61,920 nucleotides of DNA, taken from assembly GCA_022340585.1 (NCBI GenBank), contig JAJDNS010000036.1:1-61920 (forward strand), given 5' to 3'. Origin of the DNA: Acidobacteriota bacterium. Lineage in GTDB: Bacteria; Acidobacteriota; Vicinamibacteria; Fen-336. Position numbers and translations under genes: made by a program. This document shows, in pieces, positions 1 through 8,363 of the stretch. The notes below the pieces were generated by a model. That model was given only the letters and a program-made list of their open reading frames with translations. It ran no database searches and was not told the DNA's origin. Numbering within the stretch: position 1 is the stretch's first letter; the number at the start of each line of letters is the position of its first letter.

Positions 1-935
1 GCGTTGACGAAGTAGATGACGGTGTTGGCACGTCGGGAGGCGTCGTTGACGGCCCTGAACTCCGGCATGTTGGGGTCGTAGATGAAGCCCTCGGAGACCA
101 GTATCAGGGACTTGCGCCCCCGCCCCTCCGCCAGTCCGTTCAAGGCCCGCTCCAGGACGTCCAGCGTGGTCCGGTTCCGCACCTGGGCCTGGTAGTAGAC
201 CTCGGCCGCCCGCGAGGTCACGTAGGGATCGTCGGCCATGCTTTCCACGGTGGGACGCCCCCCTGCGGGACGCTCGAGGACCACTCCATGCTCCTGGAGA
301 CGCCGGTAGACCTGGACCCCGGCGTTGCGGTCGTGGTAGACGTGGATGCGCATGGCCTCCCAGTCGGTCACGCGATCCGGTGATCGGTCAGGGGTGTAGA
401 GCCCCTGGAGTCGCTGAACGATCTCGAGGAGCTTCTGCCGGCCCGCGTTCATTCGGGAGGTCCACCAGGCCTCGCCCGAGGTCGAGATCAGGGTGACGTA
501 GTCTCCCTCGCGGACCCCGTTCACCAGGAAGCTCTCGACCGCGTCCCTGGCGTCCCGCGCCCGGAAGGGGGTGATGTTCGTGTCGTCGAAGACGATCACG
601 AAGGTGCGCCCCCTCTGGGCCTCCGGGGTGGTGTTGACCGAGATCCGAGGCGGTGGCGGGGCCATCGGGGCGGGCTCGGCCGGGAGCTCGATGGCCTCGA
701 AGCTCTCCACTCTCTGCCGGACGCCGTCCTCGGTGACGATCAGGTCCTCTCGGGCGAGCCCGGTGACGGGGTGGCCGTCCTTGTCGGTGACCACCACGTC
801 GACCACGACCTGCTCGACCTCGGCGGGGAAGCTGGGGGCGGGAGGCTCCTGGTCCGTGCCCGCTCGCGGATCTTGCGCCGGGAGGTGCGTGGCCCCGGCA
901 GCCGCGAGCAGGGCGACGACGAGATGTGTGCGCAT
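1..935 (-). CDS. VWFA-domain exported protein, 3' end outside window
   Basis: Read directly on the minus strand from an ATG at 935, with GGAGAG about 10 nt upstream. Residues 1-20 form a signal peptide ending near LPAQD. A beta-rich stretch at about 43-72 (VVVDVVVTDKDGHPVTG) has the look of the Ig-like region that precedes the VWFA domain in the acidobacterial VWFA-related family. From about residue 110 the VWFA core begins (TFVIVFDDTNITPF), with FDDTN at the position of the metal-binding DxSxS, so the classic MIDAS is only partly kept. A later GRKSLILVSEGF strand fits the same fold. The frame stays open to base 1, so the C-terminus is missing. Function in this family is poorly known; an adhesion or envelope role is inference. 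Confidence 0.8.
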   Translation of the reverse strand, partial: MRTHLVVALLAAAGATHLPAQDPRAGTDQEPPAPSFPAEVEQVVVDVVVTDKDGHPVTGLAREDLIVTEDGVRQRVESFEAIELPAEPAPMAPPPPRISVNTTPEAQRGRTFVIVFDDTNITPFRARDARDAVESFLVNGVREGDYVTLISTSGEAWWTSRMNAGRQKLLEIVQRLQGLYTPDRSPDRVTDWEAMRIHVYHDRNAGVQVYRRLQEHGVVLERPAGGRPTVESMADDPYVTSRAAEVYYQAQVRNRTTLDVLERALNGLAEGRGRKSLILVSEGFIYDPNMPEFRAVNDASRRANTVIYFVN

Positions 936-1043
936 CGTGGCTCTCCGTCGTTCTTCACGTGCTTCACGTGGGCGCTCCGTCCTCGGTGAGCGCCCGGTGA
1001 GACCGCAAGCCCCGTGGGTCAGTCTATATCAGACGCCCTCCGT

Positions 1044-1049
1044 TATAGT
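1044..1049 (+). promoter_or_regulatory. -10-like TATAGT for the menaquinone operon
   Basis: TATAGT ends 6 nt before the ATG at 1056. No convincing -35 is seen at 16-18 nt and there is no Shine-Dalgarno, so the transcript would be leaderless. The hexamer argues against the in-frame GTG at 1014 as start. Confidence 0.4.
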
Positions 1050-1055
1050 GGGCGG

Positions 1056-2249
1056 ATGGGCAGGGTGACCCTCGCGGCCTCCTGGGTGGTTCCCGTCGAC
1101 CGCCCCCCGATCCGCGATGGCCGTGTCGTCGTCGAGGGGGATCGAGTGACGTGGGTGGGCCCGGCGGGCGACCCGGCCGCACCCGGGGGGCCGGTCCGCG
1201 ACCTGGGTTCCGGGGTGCTGCTGCCTAGTCTGGTCAACGCCCACACCCACCTCGAGCTCTCTCACTTGAGGGGCCTTGCCCCCCTCGGAAGGGGCTTCGT
1301 CCCCTGGGTCGAGGGTGTGGTGGCGGCCCGTACGAGCGGCGACGAGGAGGAGGCGGCGGCGAGGACGGCGGAGGCGATCGAGCTTCTGGAGAAGCGGGGC
1401 ACGGCGGCGGTGGGGGACGTGTCGAACCGGCTCGCGCACCTCGACGTCCTCATGGATTCCCGGCTCCGCGCGGTGGTCTTCCTCGAGGTCCTGGCCTGGG
1501 ACCCCGCTCGGGCGGCGGAGACGGAGAGGTGGGTCGACGAGCGGATCGCCGCGGCGCGCCGGCACGACCGCGTGGAGGTGCGTCTCGGCGCTCACGCGCC
1601 GCACTCGGTCTCGCCGGAGCTTCTCCGCCGCCTGGCCGAGCGGGGAGGGATCGGGGCCCTTCACCTCGCCGAATCGCCCGAGGAGTCGCGCTTCCTCGAG
1701 CATGGCGACGGCGCCTGGGCGAAGTTCCTCGCCCGCCGGGGGCTCGGCGCCGTCCCCTTTGCCGCCCCGGGGACGAGTCCGGTGCGATACGCCGACGATC
1801 TCGGCCTCCTCCACCCGGCGCTCGTGGCGGCCCACGGGGTGCAGGTGGACGCCGCCGATCGGGAGATCCTGGCCCGGCGCGGGGTGTCCGTGGTCCTGTG
1901 TCCGCGGAGCAACCGCAACCTCGGCGTGGGCCGGGCGGACGTGCCCGCCCTGCTGGCGGCCGGGGTCCGTCTCTGTCTCGGGAGCGACAGCCTGGCCGGC
2001 GTCGACACCCTCGACGTCCTCGACGACGCGGCTCTCCTCGCCCGGCAGTTCACGGATCTCGATCCCGCCGCCCTCGTGCGCATGGCGACGGCCGGAGGCG
2101 CGGAGGCGCTCGGCTTCGAGGACCTGGGGACGCTCGAGCCCGGCAAGACCGCGGCGCTGGCCTTCGCCGCCGCCGAGACGCCTCCCGAGGACCCCTACAC
2201 GCACCTCCTCTCGGGGGCAGCCAGTCTGCAGACGGTGGAGGTCGGGTGA
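1056..2249 (+). CDS. mqnX: amidohydrolase, probable aminodeoxyfutalosine deaminase
   Basis: A 397-residue metal-dependent hydrolase of the cytosine deaminase/ATZ-TRZ type. The metal ligands are in place: HTH at residues 63-65 (NAHTHLELSH), the AHAPHSVSPE and LHLAES stretches, AAHGVQVD and the GSDSLAG aspartate. Proteins of this type deaminate aminodeoxyfutalosine in the futalosine route to menaquinone. The assignment rests mostly on context: the stop overlaps the start of a UbiA-type prenyltransferase by one base (TGATG), and a MenG/UbiE methyltransferase follows. ATG 1056 is chosen because it starts the conserved beta-strand region and lies just behind a -10-like hexamer. A related nucleoside or S-adenosylhomocysteine deaminase is the main alternative. 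Confidence 0.75.
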   Translation: MGRVTLAASWVVPVDRPPIRDGRVVVEGDRVTWVGPAGDPAAPGGPVRDLGSGVLLPSLVNAHTHLELSHLRGLAPLGRGFVPWVEGVVAARTSGDEEEAAARTAEAIELLEKRGTAAVGDVSNRLAHLDVLMDSRLRAVVFLEVLAWDPARAAETERWVDERIAAARRHDRVEVRLGAHAPHSVSPELLRRLAERGGIGALHLAESPEESRFLEHGDGAWAKFLARRGLGAVPFAAPGTSPVRYADDLGLLHPALVAAHGVQVDAADREILARRGVSVVLCPRSNRNLGVGRADVPALLAAGVRLCLGSDSLAGVDTLDVLDDAALLARQFTDLDPAALVRMATAGGAEALGFEDLGTLEPGKTAALAFAAAETPPEDPYTHLLSGAASLQTVEVG

Positions 2250-3109
2250 TGTCCGTCCCCGGGAGGGTCGTGACCTATGGGCGGATGATCCGTTTCTCCC
2301 ACTCGGTCTTCGCCCTGCCCTTCGCCCTGACCGCCGCGGTCCTCGCCGCCCGGGAGGGAGGGATCACCGGGGGCCAGGTCTTCTGGATCGTCGCGGCCAT
2401 GGTGGCGGCGCGGAGCGCGGCCATGGGCTTCAACCGCCTCGTCGACCACGCGATCGACGCCCGCAACCCGCGGACGGCAGGACGGGAGCTTCCCCGGGGC
2501 GTCCTCTCGCGGCGCGAGGTCGTGGGCTTCGTGGTGCTCTCCGCGGCGGCGTTCGTCCTCGCTGCGTGGATGCTGAGCCCCCTCTGCCTCGCGCTGTCCC
2601 CGGTCGCCCTCGCGATCGTGTTCGGCTACTCGTACACGAAGCGCCTGACCTCGGCGTCACACCTCGTTCTGGGCCTCGCCCTGGCGGTGGCGCCCGTAGG
2701 GGCGTGGCTCGCAGTGCGAGGACGCTTTGACGAGGTGCCGGTCGTCCTGGCGCTGGCGGTCCTCCTGTGGGTCGCCGGCTTCGACACGATCTACGCGTGC
2801 CAGGACGTGGAGCACGACCGCGGGGAGAGACTTCATTCCCTTCCCGCGCGTGTCGGTGTCGCCCGGGCGCTGAAGCTGGCTCGAGGCATGCACGTCGTCG
2901 CCGTCCTGCTCCTGCTGTCGCTGTACTGGCTGGCGGGACTCCATCCCTTCTACCTGGTCGGTGTGTCCGGAGTGGCGGCGCTGCTCGCCTGGGAGCACTC
3001 CCTCGTCCGGGCCGACGACCTGAGCCGGGTCATGCAGGCCTTCAACCTCAACGGCTGGGTGAGCCTCGGGTACCTTGCGATCACCGCGGTGGCCGCCGGG
3101 CTGGGCTGA
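2249..3109 (+). CDS. UbiA-family polyprenyltransferase, probably menaquinone (MqnP-like)
   Basis: A 286-residue integral membrane prenyltransferase. Both aspartate-rich motifs of the UbiA family are visible: NRLVDHAIDARNPRT with GRELPRG behind it, and later DTIYACQDVEHDRGERLHS. Hydrophobic segments between them fit eight or nine membrane helices. It would attach a polyprenyl chain to the naphthoate product of the futalosine route (inference from the flanking deaminase and MenG); a 4-hydroxybenzoate substrate cannot be excluded from sequence alone. The ATG overlaps the previous stop (TGATG), which indicates translational coupling. Confidence 0.85.
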   Translation: MSVPGRVVTYGRMIRFSHSVFALPFALTAAVLAAREGGITGGQVFWIVAAMVAARSAAMGFNRLVDHAIDARNPRTAGRELPRGVLSRREVVGFVVLSAAAFVLAAWMLSPLCLALSPVALAIVFGYSYTKRLTSASHLVLGLALAVAPVGAWLAVRGRFDEVPVVLALAVLLWVAGFDTIYACQDVEHDRGERLHSLPARVGVARALKLARGMHVVAVLLLLSLYWLAGLHPFYLVGVSGVAALLAWEHSLVRADDLSRVMQAFNLNGWVSLGYLAITAVAAGLG

Positions 3110-3115
3110 AGTAGA

Positions 3116-3877
3116 ATGCGGCCTCCCGTGGACGGCACACCTCCCGCGCCCACGAGCCTCGAGGCGCCCACCCCGGGCTCGCCGGAGAAGGCCGCGGTCC
3201 GGTCGATGTTCGATCGGATCGCCCCCCGCTACGACCTCCTGAACCGTCTCCTGTCGGCCGGCACCGACGTGCGCTGGCGTCGTCGGGCCGTCGACTTTCT
3301 CGACCTGACCCCGCCGGCCCGGGTCCTCGACCTGTGCACCGGGACCGCGGACCTCCTGGTCGAGGCCGTGCGCCGCGACTCCGGCCACTCGGGGGTGGGG
3401 CTCGACCTGTCCCAGGCCATGCTCGTGCGCGGGGCGTCCAAGATCCGTCGGGGAGGGCTCGAGTCCCGGGCCCGGCTGGTGAGCGGGGACGGCGAGCGGC
3501 TGCCGGTGGGCGACGCCCTCTTCGACGGCGCCCTCGTGGCCTTCGGGATCCGGAACATCGGCGATCCTCTCGCCGCGCTGCGAGAGGTGCACCGGGTGCT
3601 GCGTCCCGGAGGGCGCTTCGTGGTCCTGGAGTTCTCGTTGCCGCCGGGCCTCGTCGGCCGGGTGTATCGGCTCTACTTCACCCAGGTCCTTCCGCGAGTG
3701 GGGGGCCTCGTCAGCGGAGACCGCTCCGCCTACGCCTACCTTCCGGCTTCGGTGGCGGGCTTTCCGAGCCCGAGAGCTTTCGGTACCCTCATGGAGCGCG
3801 CCGGCTACACGTCGGTGCGCTGGCAGCTCCTGACCGGGGGCATTGCCTGTCTGCACCGGGGAGAGAAGGCCCGATGA
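3116..3877 (+). CDS. ubiE: demethylmenaquinone/ubiquinone methyltransferase MenG/UbiE
   Basis: A 253-residue class I SAM methyltransferase with the UbiE/MenG signatures: MFDRIAPRYDLLNRLLSAG near the N-terminus, the SAM loop VLDLCTGTADL, and FGIRNIGDPLAALREVHRVL before LRPGGRFVVLEFS. It methylates the prenylated naphthoquinol in the last step of menaquinone synthesis. It starts 6 nt after the prenyltransferase and overlaps the next gene by 4 nt. ATG 3116 overlaps a TAGAAT hexamer (3112-3117); GTG 3128 is an alternative start if that hexamer is a real -10. Either choice leaves the conserved domain whole. Confidence 0.92.
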   Translation: MRPPVDGTPPAPTSLEAPTPGSPEKAAVRSMFDRIAPRYDLLNRLLSAGTDVRWRRRAVDFLDLTPPARVLDLCTGTADLLVEAVRRDSGHSGVGLDLSQAMLVRGASKIRRGGLESRARLVSGDGERLPVGDALFDGALVAFGIRNIGDPLAALREVHRVLRPGGRFVVLEFSLPPGLVGRVYRLYFTQVLPRVGGLVSGDRSAYAYLPASVAGFPSPRAFGTLMERAGYTSVRWQLLTGGIACLHRGEKAR

Positions 3878-4905
3878 AGAAGCTGGCGCGGACGCTCCAG
3901 CGGGTCGCGGAACGTCTGCGTCCTCAGCGCGACGCCGTCGTGGAGGAGTGGGCCCGCGCCCTCGTCCCCCTGGGCAGCGGGACCGCGGACGAGGTGAGGG
4001 CCGACTGCGCGCGGTCGTTCGACGCGCTCCTGGTGCGGCTGAGCGCCGGCGACGTGGAGGGCTTGCTCGTGGAGGAGGCCCGTCAGGCCTCGCTGGACGC
4101 CCGGCGGGGCAAGAGCACCGTCGTCCGGGCTCGCGAGCTCCGGATCCTGAGCCGCTGCCTGAGGGCTCACCTCGTCGCCCCGGACCCCGCGCCCGACGAC
4201 CTGGAGAGCCTGACGAGCGTGGACGAGCTGATCATGCACCGCCTCGAGGCCCTCCTCGGCGCCCAGGAGGAGGAGTCGACCCGCCGGTTGCTGGAAACCC
4301 AGGAGCAGGGCGCGCAGGCGGCCGAGCGTGCGCGGGAGGGCCGGCGGGTCAACGAAGCCCTGCGGCGCGCGGAGTCGAAGAGCCGGCACCGGGCCGAGCA
4401 GCTGGGTCTCCTCGCCTCGGTGGTCCGGCGCATCGCCCCGATCAGGGAGCCCGGGGAGCTGATGCAGCAGGCCGCCGAGAGCATCCGGGCCCGCATGGAC
4501 CACACGTACGTGGCGGTGGTGGTCCTCGACGACGCCGGGAGCCTCATCGGACGCTGGTCGGGACGACCGGGAGTCGGGCGCGAAAGCCGCGGCCGGGCCG
4601 AGGGTCTTCCCGGTGGCGTCATTGGCCGAGCGATCAGGCTTCGGGCGCCGCAGGCCGTGGGGGACGTGTCGGACGACCCCGACTACCTGCCCGACGTCCC
4701 CGGCACCCGCTCGGAGATGGTCATTCCCCTCCTCCAGGGGGCCCAGGTGCTGGGCGCGCTGGACTTCCAGAGCGAGCGGCCGTACGCCTTCGCCCTCGAC
4801 GACGTGGCCGCCGGGGAAACCCTCGCCGACTTCCTGGTGATCGCGCTGGAGAACGCGCGGCTCTACCAGGAGGCGCGGCAGCGGAACCACGGCTCCCCGA
4901 GCTAG
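3874..4905 (+). CDS. GAF-domain protein with helical N-terminus
   Basis: A 343-residue soluble protein. The first ~130 residues are helical and resemble the RsbR/sensor-globin type N-terminal domain (VVEEWARALV, ADCARSFDALLVRL). A charged coiled coil follows at about 130-185, then a GAF domain from about 190 to 340 (LASVVRRIAPI, YVAVVVLDDAG, VIPLLQGAQVLGALDFQSE, ALENARLYQEARQ). No kinase, GGDEF or HTH follows, so it is a sensor without its own output. ATG 3874 overlaps the MenG stop (ATGA), so it is co-translated with the quinone genes; a redox- or ligand-sensing role tied to quinones is only inference. Confidence 0.8.
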   Translation: MKKLARTLQRVAERLRPQRDAVVEEWARALVPLGSGTADEVRADCARSFDALLVRLSAGDVEGLLVEEARQASLDARRGKSTVVRARELRILSRCLRAHLVAPDPAPDDLESLTSVDELIMHRLEALLGAQEEESTRRLLETQEQGAQAAERAREGRRVNEALRRAESKSRHRAEQLGLLASVVRRIAPIREPGELMQQAAESIRARMDHTYVAVVVLDDAGSLIGRWSGRPGVGRESRGRAEGLPGGVIGRAIRLRAPQAVGDVSDDPDYLPDVPGTRSEMVIPLLQGAQVLGALDFQSERPYAFALDDVAAGETLADFLVIALENARLYQEARQRNHGSPS

Positions 4906-4908
4906 CGT

Positions 4909-7164
4909 CTACTCGGCGGCATCCCCCAGGGCCGCCGAAGCCTTCTCCACCTCGCCCGCGAATGCTTCGAGCACGGCAGCGGTGGCGGCCACCCCGGCGT
5001 CGACGCGGTCCCACTGCCGCTGCTCGATGGCCTCCCGGACCACCGGCAGCGTCTTCACGCCGTAGCCGGTGTAGAGGCCCGGGGCGTAGACGAAGTGGCG
5101 GAACCACGGTCGCCCGGGGAGGCCCTCGGGACGGGTCAGGGCCCGCTCGGCGTGCAGCAGGAGGGCGTCGGCGCGGCGGCGGGCCTCGGCCGGAGCGCCG
5201 GGCCCCGCGTCCCGGACGGCCCGGTCGTAGCCGTCGGCCGCGGCCCTGAGCCGGACCACCGCGTTGTGGAGCGGGGCGAGGTTCAAGTGGGGCACGGGGT
5301 CGCGGCGCGGCGGGTCGACCCGCGTCTCGCCGGGCGGTGCGACCAGGGCGAAGGCCCCGAGCTCGAGCAGGCGATTCTGGGCGTCGGTCTCCTGGCGCAG
5401 CTCGTCGGCCAGCGCCTCGACCTCCTCCACGTAGCGCGAGACCGTCTCCGCGAAGGCGGTGAACTCGAACGGCAGAAGCTCGGCCTGGGCCAGACGCAGC
5501 ACCGTTCGCCCGCCCACGCGGGCGAGGGCGACGCCGTAGGCGAAGTCCGGGTCCATGAAGCGGACGTAGTGGTCGAAGGAGTCGTAGATGGAGTGGTACT
5601 GCCCGTACTGGCCCTCGCCCCCGAAGGCGACGTTGAGCGAGGCCACCCCGAGGTGCTGCAGGAAGGGGGTGTAGTCGGAGCCCGAGCCCAGGGCCGAGAG
5701 CCGCAGCTCGGTCCCGTTCAGGGCGCGCTCTCGCTCGTCGGCGTCGCCTTCCACCATGGCCAGGGCCCGCACCCGCTCGGCCGCGCTCACCGCGTGCCGC
5801 GGGTCCTCCACGTCCCGCGCGACCTGGTTCATGAACCGCTGGAGAGTGTGGGAGCCGCCCATGGAGAGGAAGCCCCGGCCGTTACTGTCGGAGTTGACGT
5901 AGGCCACGGCCTTGTCGCGGAGCTCGGCGGCGTGGCGCTCGGCCCACTCCACCGAGCCGAGCAGTCCGGGCTCCTCGGCATCCCAGGCCGCGAACACCAG
6001 GGTGCGCTTCGGACGGAAGCCCTCTCGGGCCAGCTCTCCGATGACCCGTGCCTCCTCGAGCAACGTCACCATCCCGGCCACCGGGTCCGTGGCCCCGTTC
6101 ACCCAGGCGTCGTGGTGGTTGCCCCGGATGATCCACTCATCGGGCCTCTCCGCGCCCTTCAGGACCGCAATCACGTCGTAGGCCGGGGCCCGCGACCAGT
6201 CGAACGCCAGCCGGACCCGCACCGCGGCCGGGCCCGGGCCCAGGTGGTAGGTGAAGGGCAGCGCCCCCCGCCAGGACGCCGGGGCGACCGGGCCGCCCAG
6301 GGCCCCGAGGAGTGGCCGGGCGTCGGCGGCCGAGAGGGGCAGCACCGGGATCTTGGTCAACGTCTCCGCGTCCTCGAGGGAGAGACGCTCGGCGTCGGCC
6401 GTGGCCCCGACCCCGGGGGTGAGGGGATCGCCGGGGTAGAGCGGCATGTCGGCCACCGACCCTCGCTGGGCACCCTCGGCGGGGCGGTAGCCGCCCTCCG
6501 GGTAGGGGTCGCCCTCGAAGTAGCCGTCACCCCGGGGGTCGGAGTAGATGAGGCAGCCGATGGCCCCCTTCTCCGCCGCCACCTTGGGCTTGATCCCGCG
6601 CCAGGAGCCGCCGTAGCGAGCGATCACGATCCTGCCCCGGACGTCGATGCCCCGCCGCTCCAGCTCGTCGTAGTCCTGGGGAACTCCGTAGTTCACGTAG
6701 ACGAGCTCACCGGTCACGTCGCCGTCGATCGAGTAGGCGTTGTAGATGGGAAGCTGCTCGTCCCCCTGTCCCGAGGTGGCGTCCTCGGGCAGCGGCGGCT
6801 CGGAGAGACCAGCCGTGAAGGTCCGGGGCTCGAGAAGCTCCACCGACCGCTCGGTGGGCGTGGGGAACAACACCTCGAAGGTCTCGGTGCGCGTCTCGTA
6901 TCCCCAGGAGCGGAACTGCTCGGCGATCCACTCGGCGGTGGCCTTCCCCCATGGTGAGCCCACGTGGTGGGGCCGCGACGTGATGTGCTTCGCCCAGGCC
7001 CGGAGGTTGTCGGCCGAGAGACGGTCGTCGAAGCGCCGCTCCAGCGCTGCCTGCTCTTCGGCGGCAGCGGGGGTGAAGCCGAGAAGGGGCGGCGCCTCGG
7101 CGGCGGCGACGGGCGCGGCCAGGGCGGCCACGAGCAGGGCAATCACGGCCATGTTTCGCGTCAC
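4909..7164 (-). CDS. M28 family metallopeptidase, glutamate carboxypeptidase II-like
   Basis: A 751-residue exported peptidase. The GTG at 7164 is preferred over upstream codons because AAAGGAG lies 6 nt before it and a clean signal peptide (AVIALLVAALAAPVAAAEA) follows. A PA domain spans about 150-300. The two-zinc catalytic site is complete: H350/D352 in GNHHDAW, D360 in GATDP, the E397-E398 pair in WDAEEPG, and D426 in VNSDSNG. A C-terminal helical dimerisation domain follows, as in PSMA and transferrin-receptor relatives. It probably trims peptides in the periplasm or outside the cell. It converges on the GAF gene with only 3 nt between the two stops. Confidence 0.9.
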   Translation of the reverse strand: MTRNMAVIALLVAALAAPVAAAEAPPLLGFTPAAAEEQAALERRFDDRLSADNLRAWAKHITSRPHHVGSPWGKATAEWIAEQFRSWGYETRTETFEVLFPTPTERSVELLEPRTFTAGLSEPPLPEDATSGQGDEQLPIYNAYSIDGDVTGELVYVNYGVPQDYDELERRGIDVRGRIVIARYGGSWRGIKPKVAAEKGAIGCLIYSDPRGDGYFEGDPYPEGGYRPAEGAQRGSVADMPLYPGDPLTPGVGATADAERLSLEDAETLTKIPVLPLSAADARPLLGALGGPVAPASWRGALPFTYHLGPGPAAVRVRLAFDWSRAPAYDVIAVLKGAERPDEWIIRGNHHDAWVNGATDPVAGMVTLLEEARVIGELAREGFRPKRTLVFAAWDAEEPGLLGSVEWAERHAAELRDKAVAYVNSDSNGRGFLSMGGSHTLQRFMNQVARDVEDPRHAVSAAERVRALAMVEGDADERERALNGTELRLSALGSGSDYTPFLQHLGVASLNVAFGGEGQYGQYHSIYDSFDHYVRFMDPDFAYGVALARVGGRTVLRLAQAELLPFEFTAFAETVSRYVEEVEALADELRQETDAQNRLLELGAFALVAPPGETRVDPPRRDPVPHLNLAPLHNAVVRLRAAADGYDRAVRDAGPGAPAEARRRADALLLHAERALTRPEGLPGRPWFRHFVYAPGLYTGYGVKTLPVVREAIEQRQWDRVDAGVAATAAVLEAFAGEVEKASAALGDAAE

Positions 7165-7554
7165 GACGGGCTCCTTTCGCCGGATGTGTCGTGGGCTTAT
7201 ACACCGCATCGAGGGTCGGCGCACCCCGATCGCGGGAGGATGGCGCACCCCGGAGAGGAGACGGTGCAGCCGCAGGACGGGGGCGGCGAGGACACGGGAA
7301 TGGGGGACGGCGCCTTGGAGGGTCCGCTCATTGACCTCTCGAGTCCAGCGGACGAGACCACAAAGCTCCTTTCCCGAACCGGGTGTTGCTTGGGAAGGCT
7401 CTCCGAAGGCCCGCCTGCTCCCTGGAAGGACCTTCTGTTCCCTGGAACGGCCTCGTGTTCCCCGGCGATGGGCCGCGGGAGCCAGGGCCTTCTGGATCGA
7501 GGAGCTCGCTACCCCCGCGTCAGCGGCCAGACGTCGTGCCTCCCCTCGCAGGGT
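7165..7554. other. 390-nt intergenic region with three imperfect 20-bp repeats
   Basis: No convincing gene on either strand; open frames here run antisense into lipB and have no family-like features. The part next to 7164 carries the M28 gene's Shine-Dalgarno. The only structure I see is the repeat at 7416-7475, listed separately. Confidence 0.5.
7416..7475. repeat. three imperfect 20-bp direct repeats
   Basis: Units start at 7416, 7436 and 7456 and share TG(C/T)TCCC(T/C)GG. Units 1 and 2 agree at about 15 of 20 positions; unit 3 is more diverged. Noncoding, function unknown. Confidence 0.5.
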
Positions 7555-8229
7555 TCATGGGCTGCGCGCCCGCTTCCCTTCGGGGGCGATCCGCCGCTCG
7601 AACACGGCGGCGAAGTGCTCCGCCAGCTTCGACATCACCTCGTCGAGGGGGACGGCCCGGTCCATCAGTCGCTCGAGGCTGGTGACGCCGCGTCCCCGGA
7701 TGCCACAGGGGACGATGAGGTCGAAGGCCGCGAGGTCGGTAGCCACGTTCAGGGCGAAGCCGTGGGATGTGACCCAGCGGGCGATTCTCACGCCGATGGC
7801 GCCGACCTTGTTCTCGCCGACCCAGGTGCCGCTGAGGCCCTCGACCCGGCCCGCCTCGATGCCGTAGTCGGCGCAGCAGCGGATCATGACCTCCTCCAGA
7901 TCCCGCACGTAGCGATGCACGTCGCGGCGGTCGGGGGAGAGGTCCACGATCGGGTAGCCCACGACCTGGCCCGGCCCGTGGTAGGTGACGTCGCCCCCGC
8001 GCCCGCTCTCGAAGACGTCGAAGCCCCGCGCGCGGAGGGCCTCGTCGGGGAAGAGGACGTTCTCCTTCCGGGCGTTGCGGCCCAGGGTGAAGACCGGGTC
8101 GTGCTCGAGGAGGAGGAGGGTGTCGGGGATCTCTCCGGCCTGGCGCTCCTTTACGAGGCGAGCCTGCAGCGCGAGGCCTTCGGCGTAGCGAACGCGGCCG
8201 AGGCGTCGGACGTGGAGAGGGCGGAGCAT
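7555..8229 (-). CDS. lipB: octanoyltransferase LipB
   Basis: A 224-residue enzyme, the usual LipB length. It moves octanoyl groups from acyl carrier protein to lipoyl domains, the first step of protein lipoylation. Motifs are RGGDVTYHGPGQVVGYPIVDL, the lysine in ENKVGAIGVRIARWVTSHG, and the catalytic cysteine in LIVPCGIRGRGVTS. ATG 8229 opens MLRPLHVRRLGRVRYAEG; GTG 8244 is a possible alternative. It lies 134 nt downstream of an E2 gene whose lipoyl domain would be its substrate. No LipA gene is in the window. Confidence 0.93.
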   Translation of the reverse strand: MLRPLHVRRLGRVRYAEGLALQARLVKERQAGEIPDTLLLLEHDPVFTLGRNARKENVLFPDEALRARGFDVFESGRGGDVTYHGPGQVVGYPIVDLSPDRRDVHRYVRDLEEVMIRCCADYGIEAGRVEGLSGTWVGENKVGAIGVRIARWVTSHGFALNVATDLAAFDLIVPCGIRGRGVTSLERLMDRAVPLDEVMSKLAEHFAAVFERRIAPEGKRARSP

Positions 8230-8363
8230 GGCGTAGTCGAGCACAGCTTCGGGAGGGCGGCAAACGGGTGAGCAGGAGGGGGAGCGAGGCGGCGGCAGGA
8301 CGGGGAGTGGGATTGTCAGTTGAGCGATCCGAAAGCGGCGCTCCGAGAGACCGCCTTCGGAAC

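Noticed and set aside
5095..6957. 620-codon frame antisense to the M28 peptidase
   Set aside because: Composition is that of a GC-rich shadow frame, and the M28 catalytic residues are complete on the other strand.
7383..7685. 100-codon plus-strand frame next to lipB
   Set aside because: It runs into lipB in antisense, has no ribosome site and translates the 20-bp repeats into low-complexity sequence.
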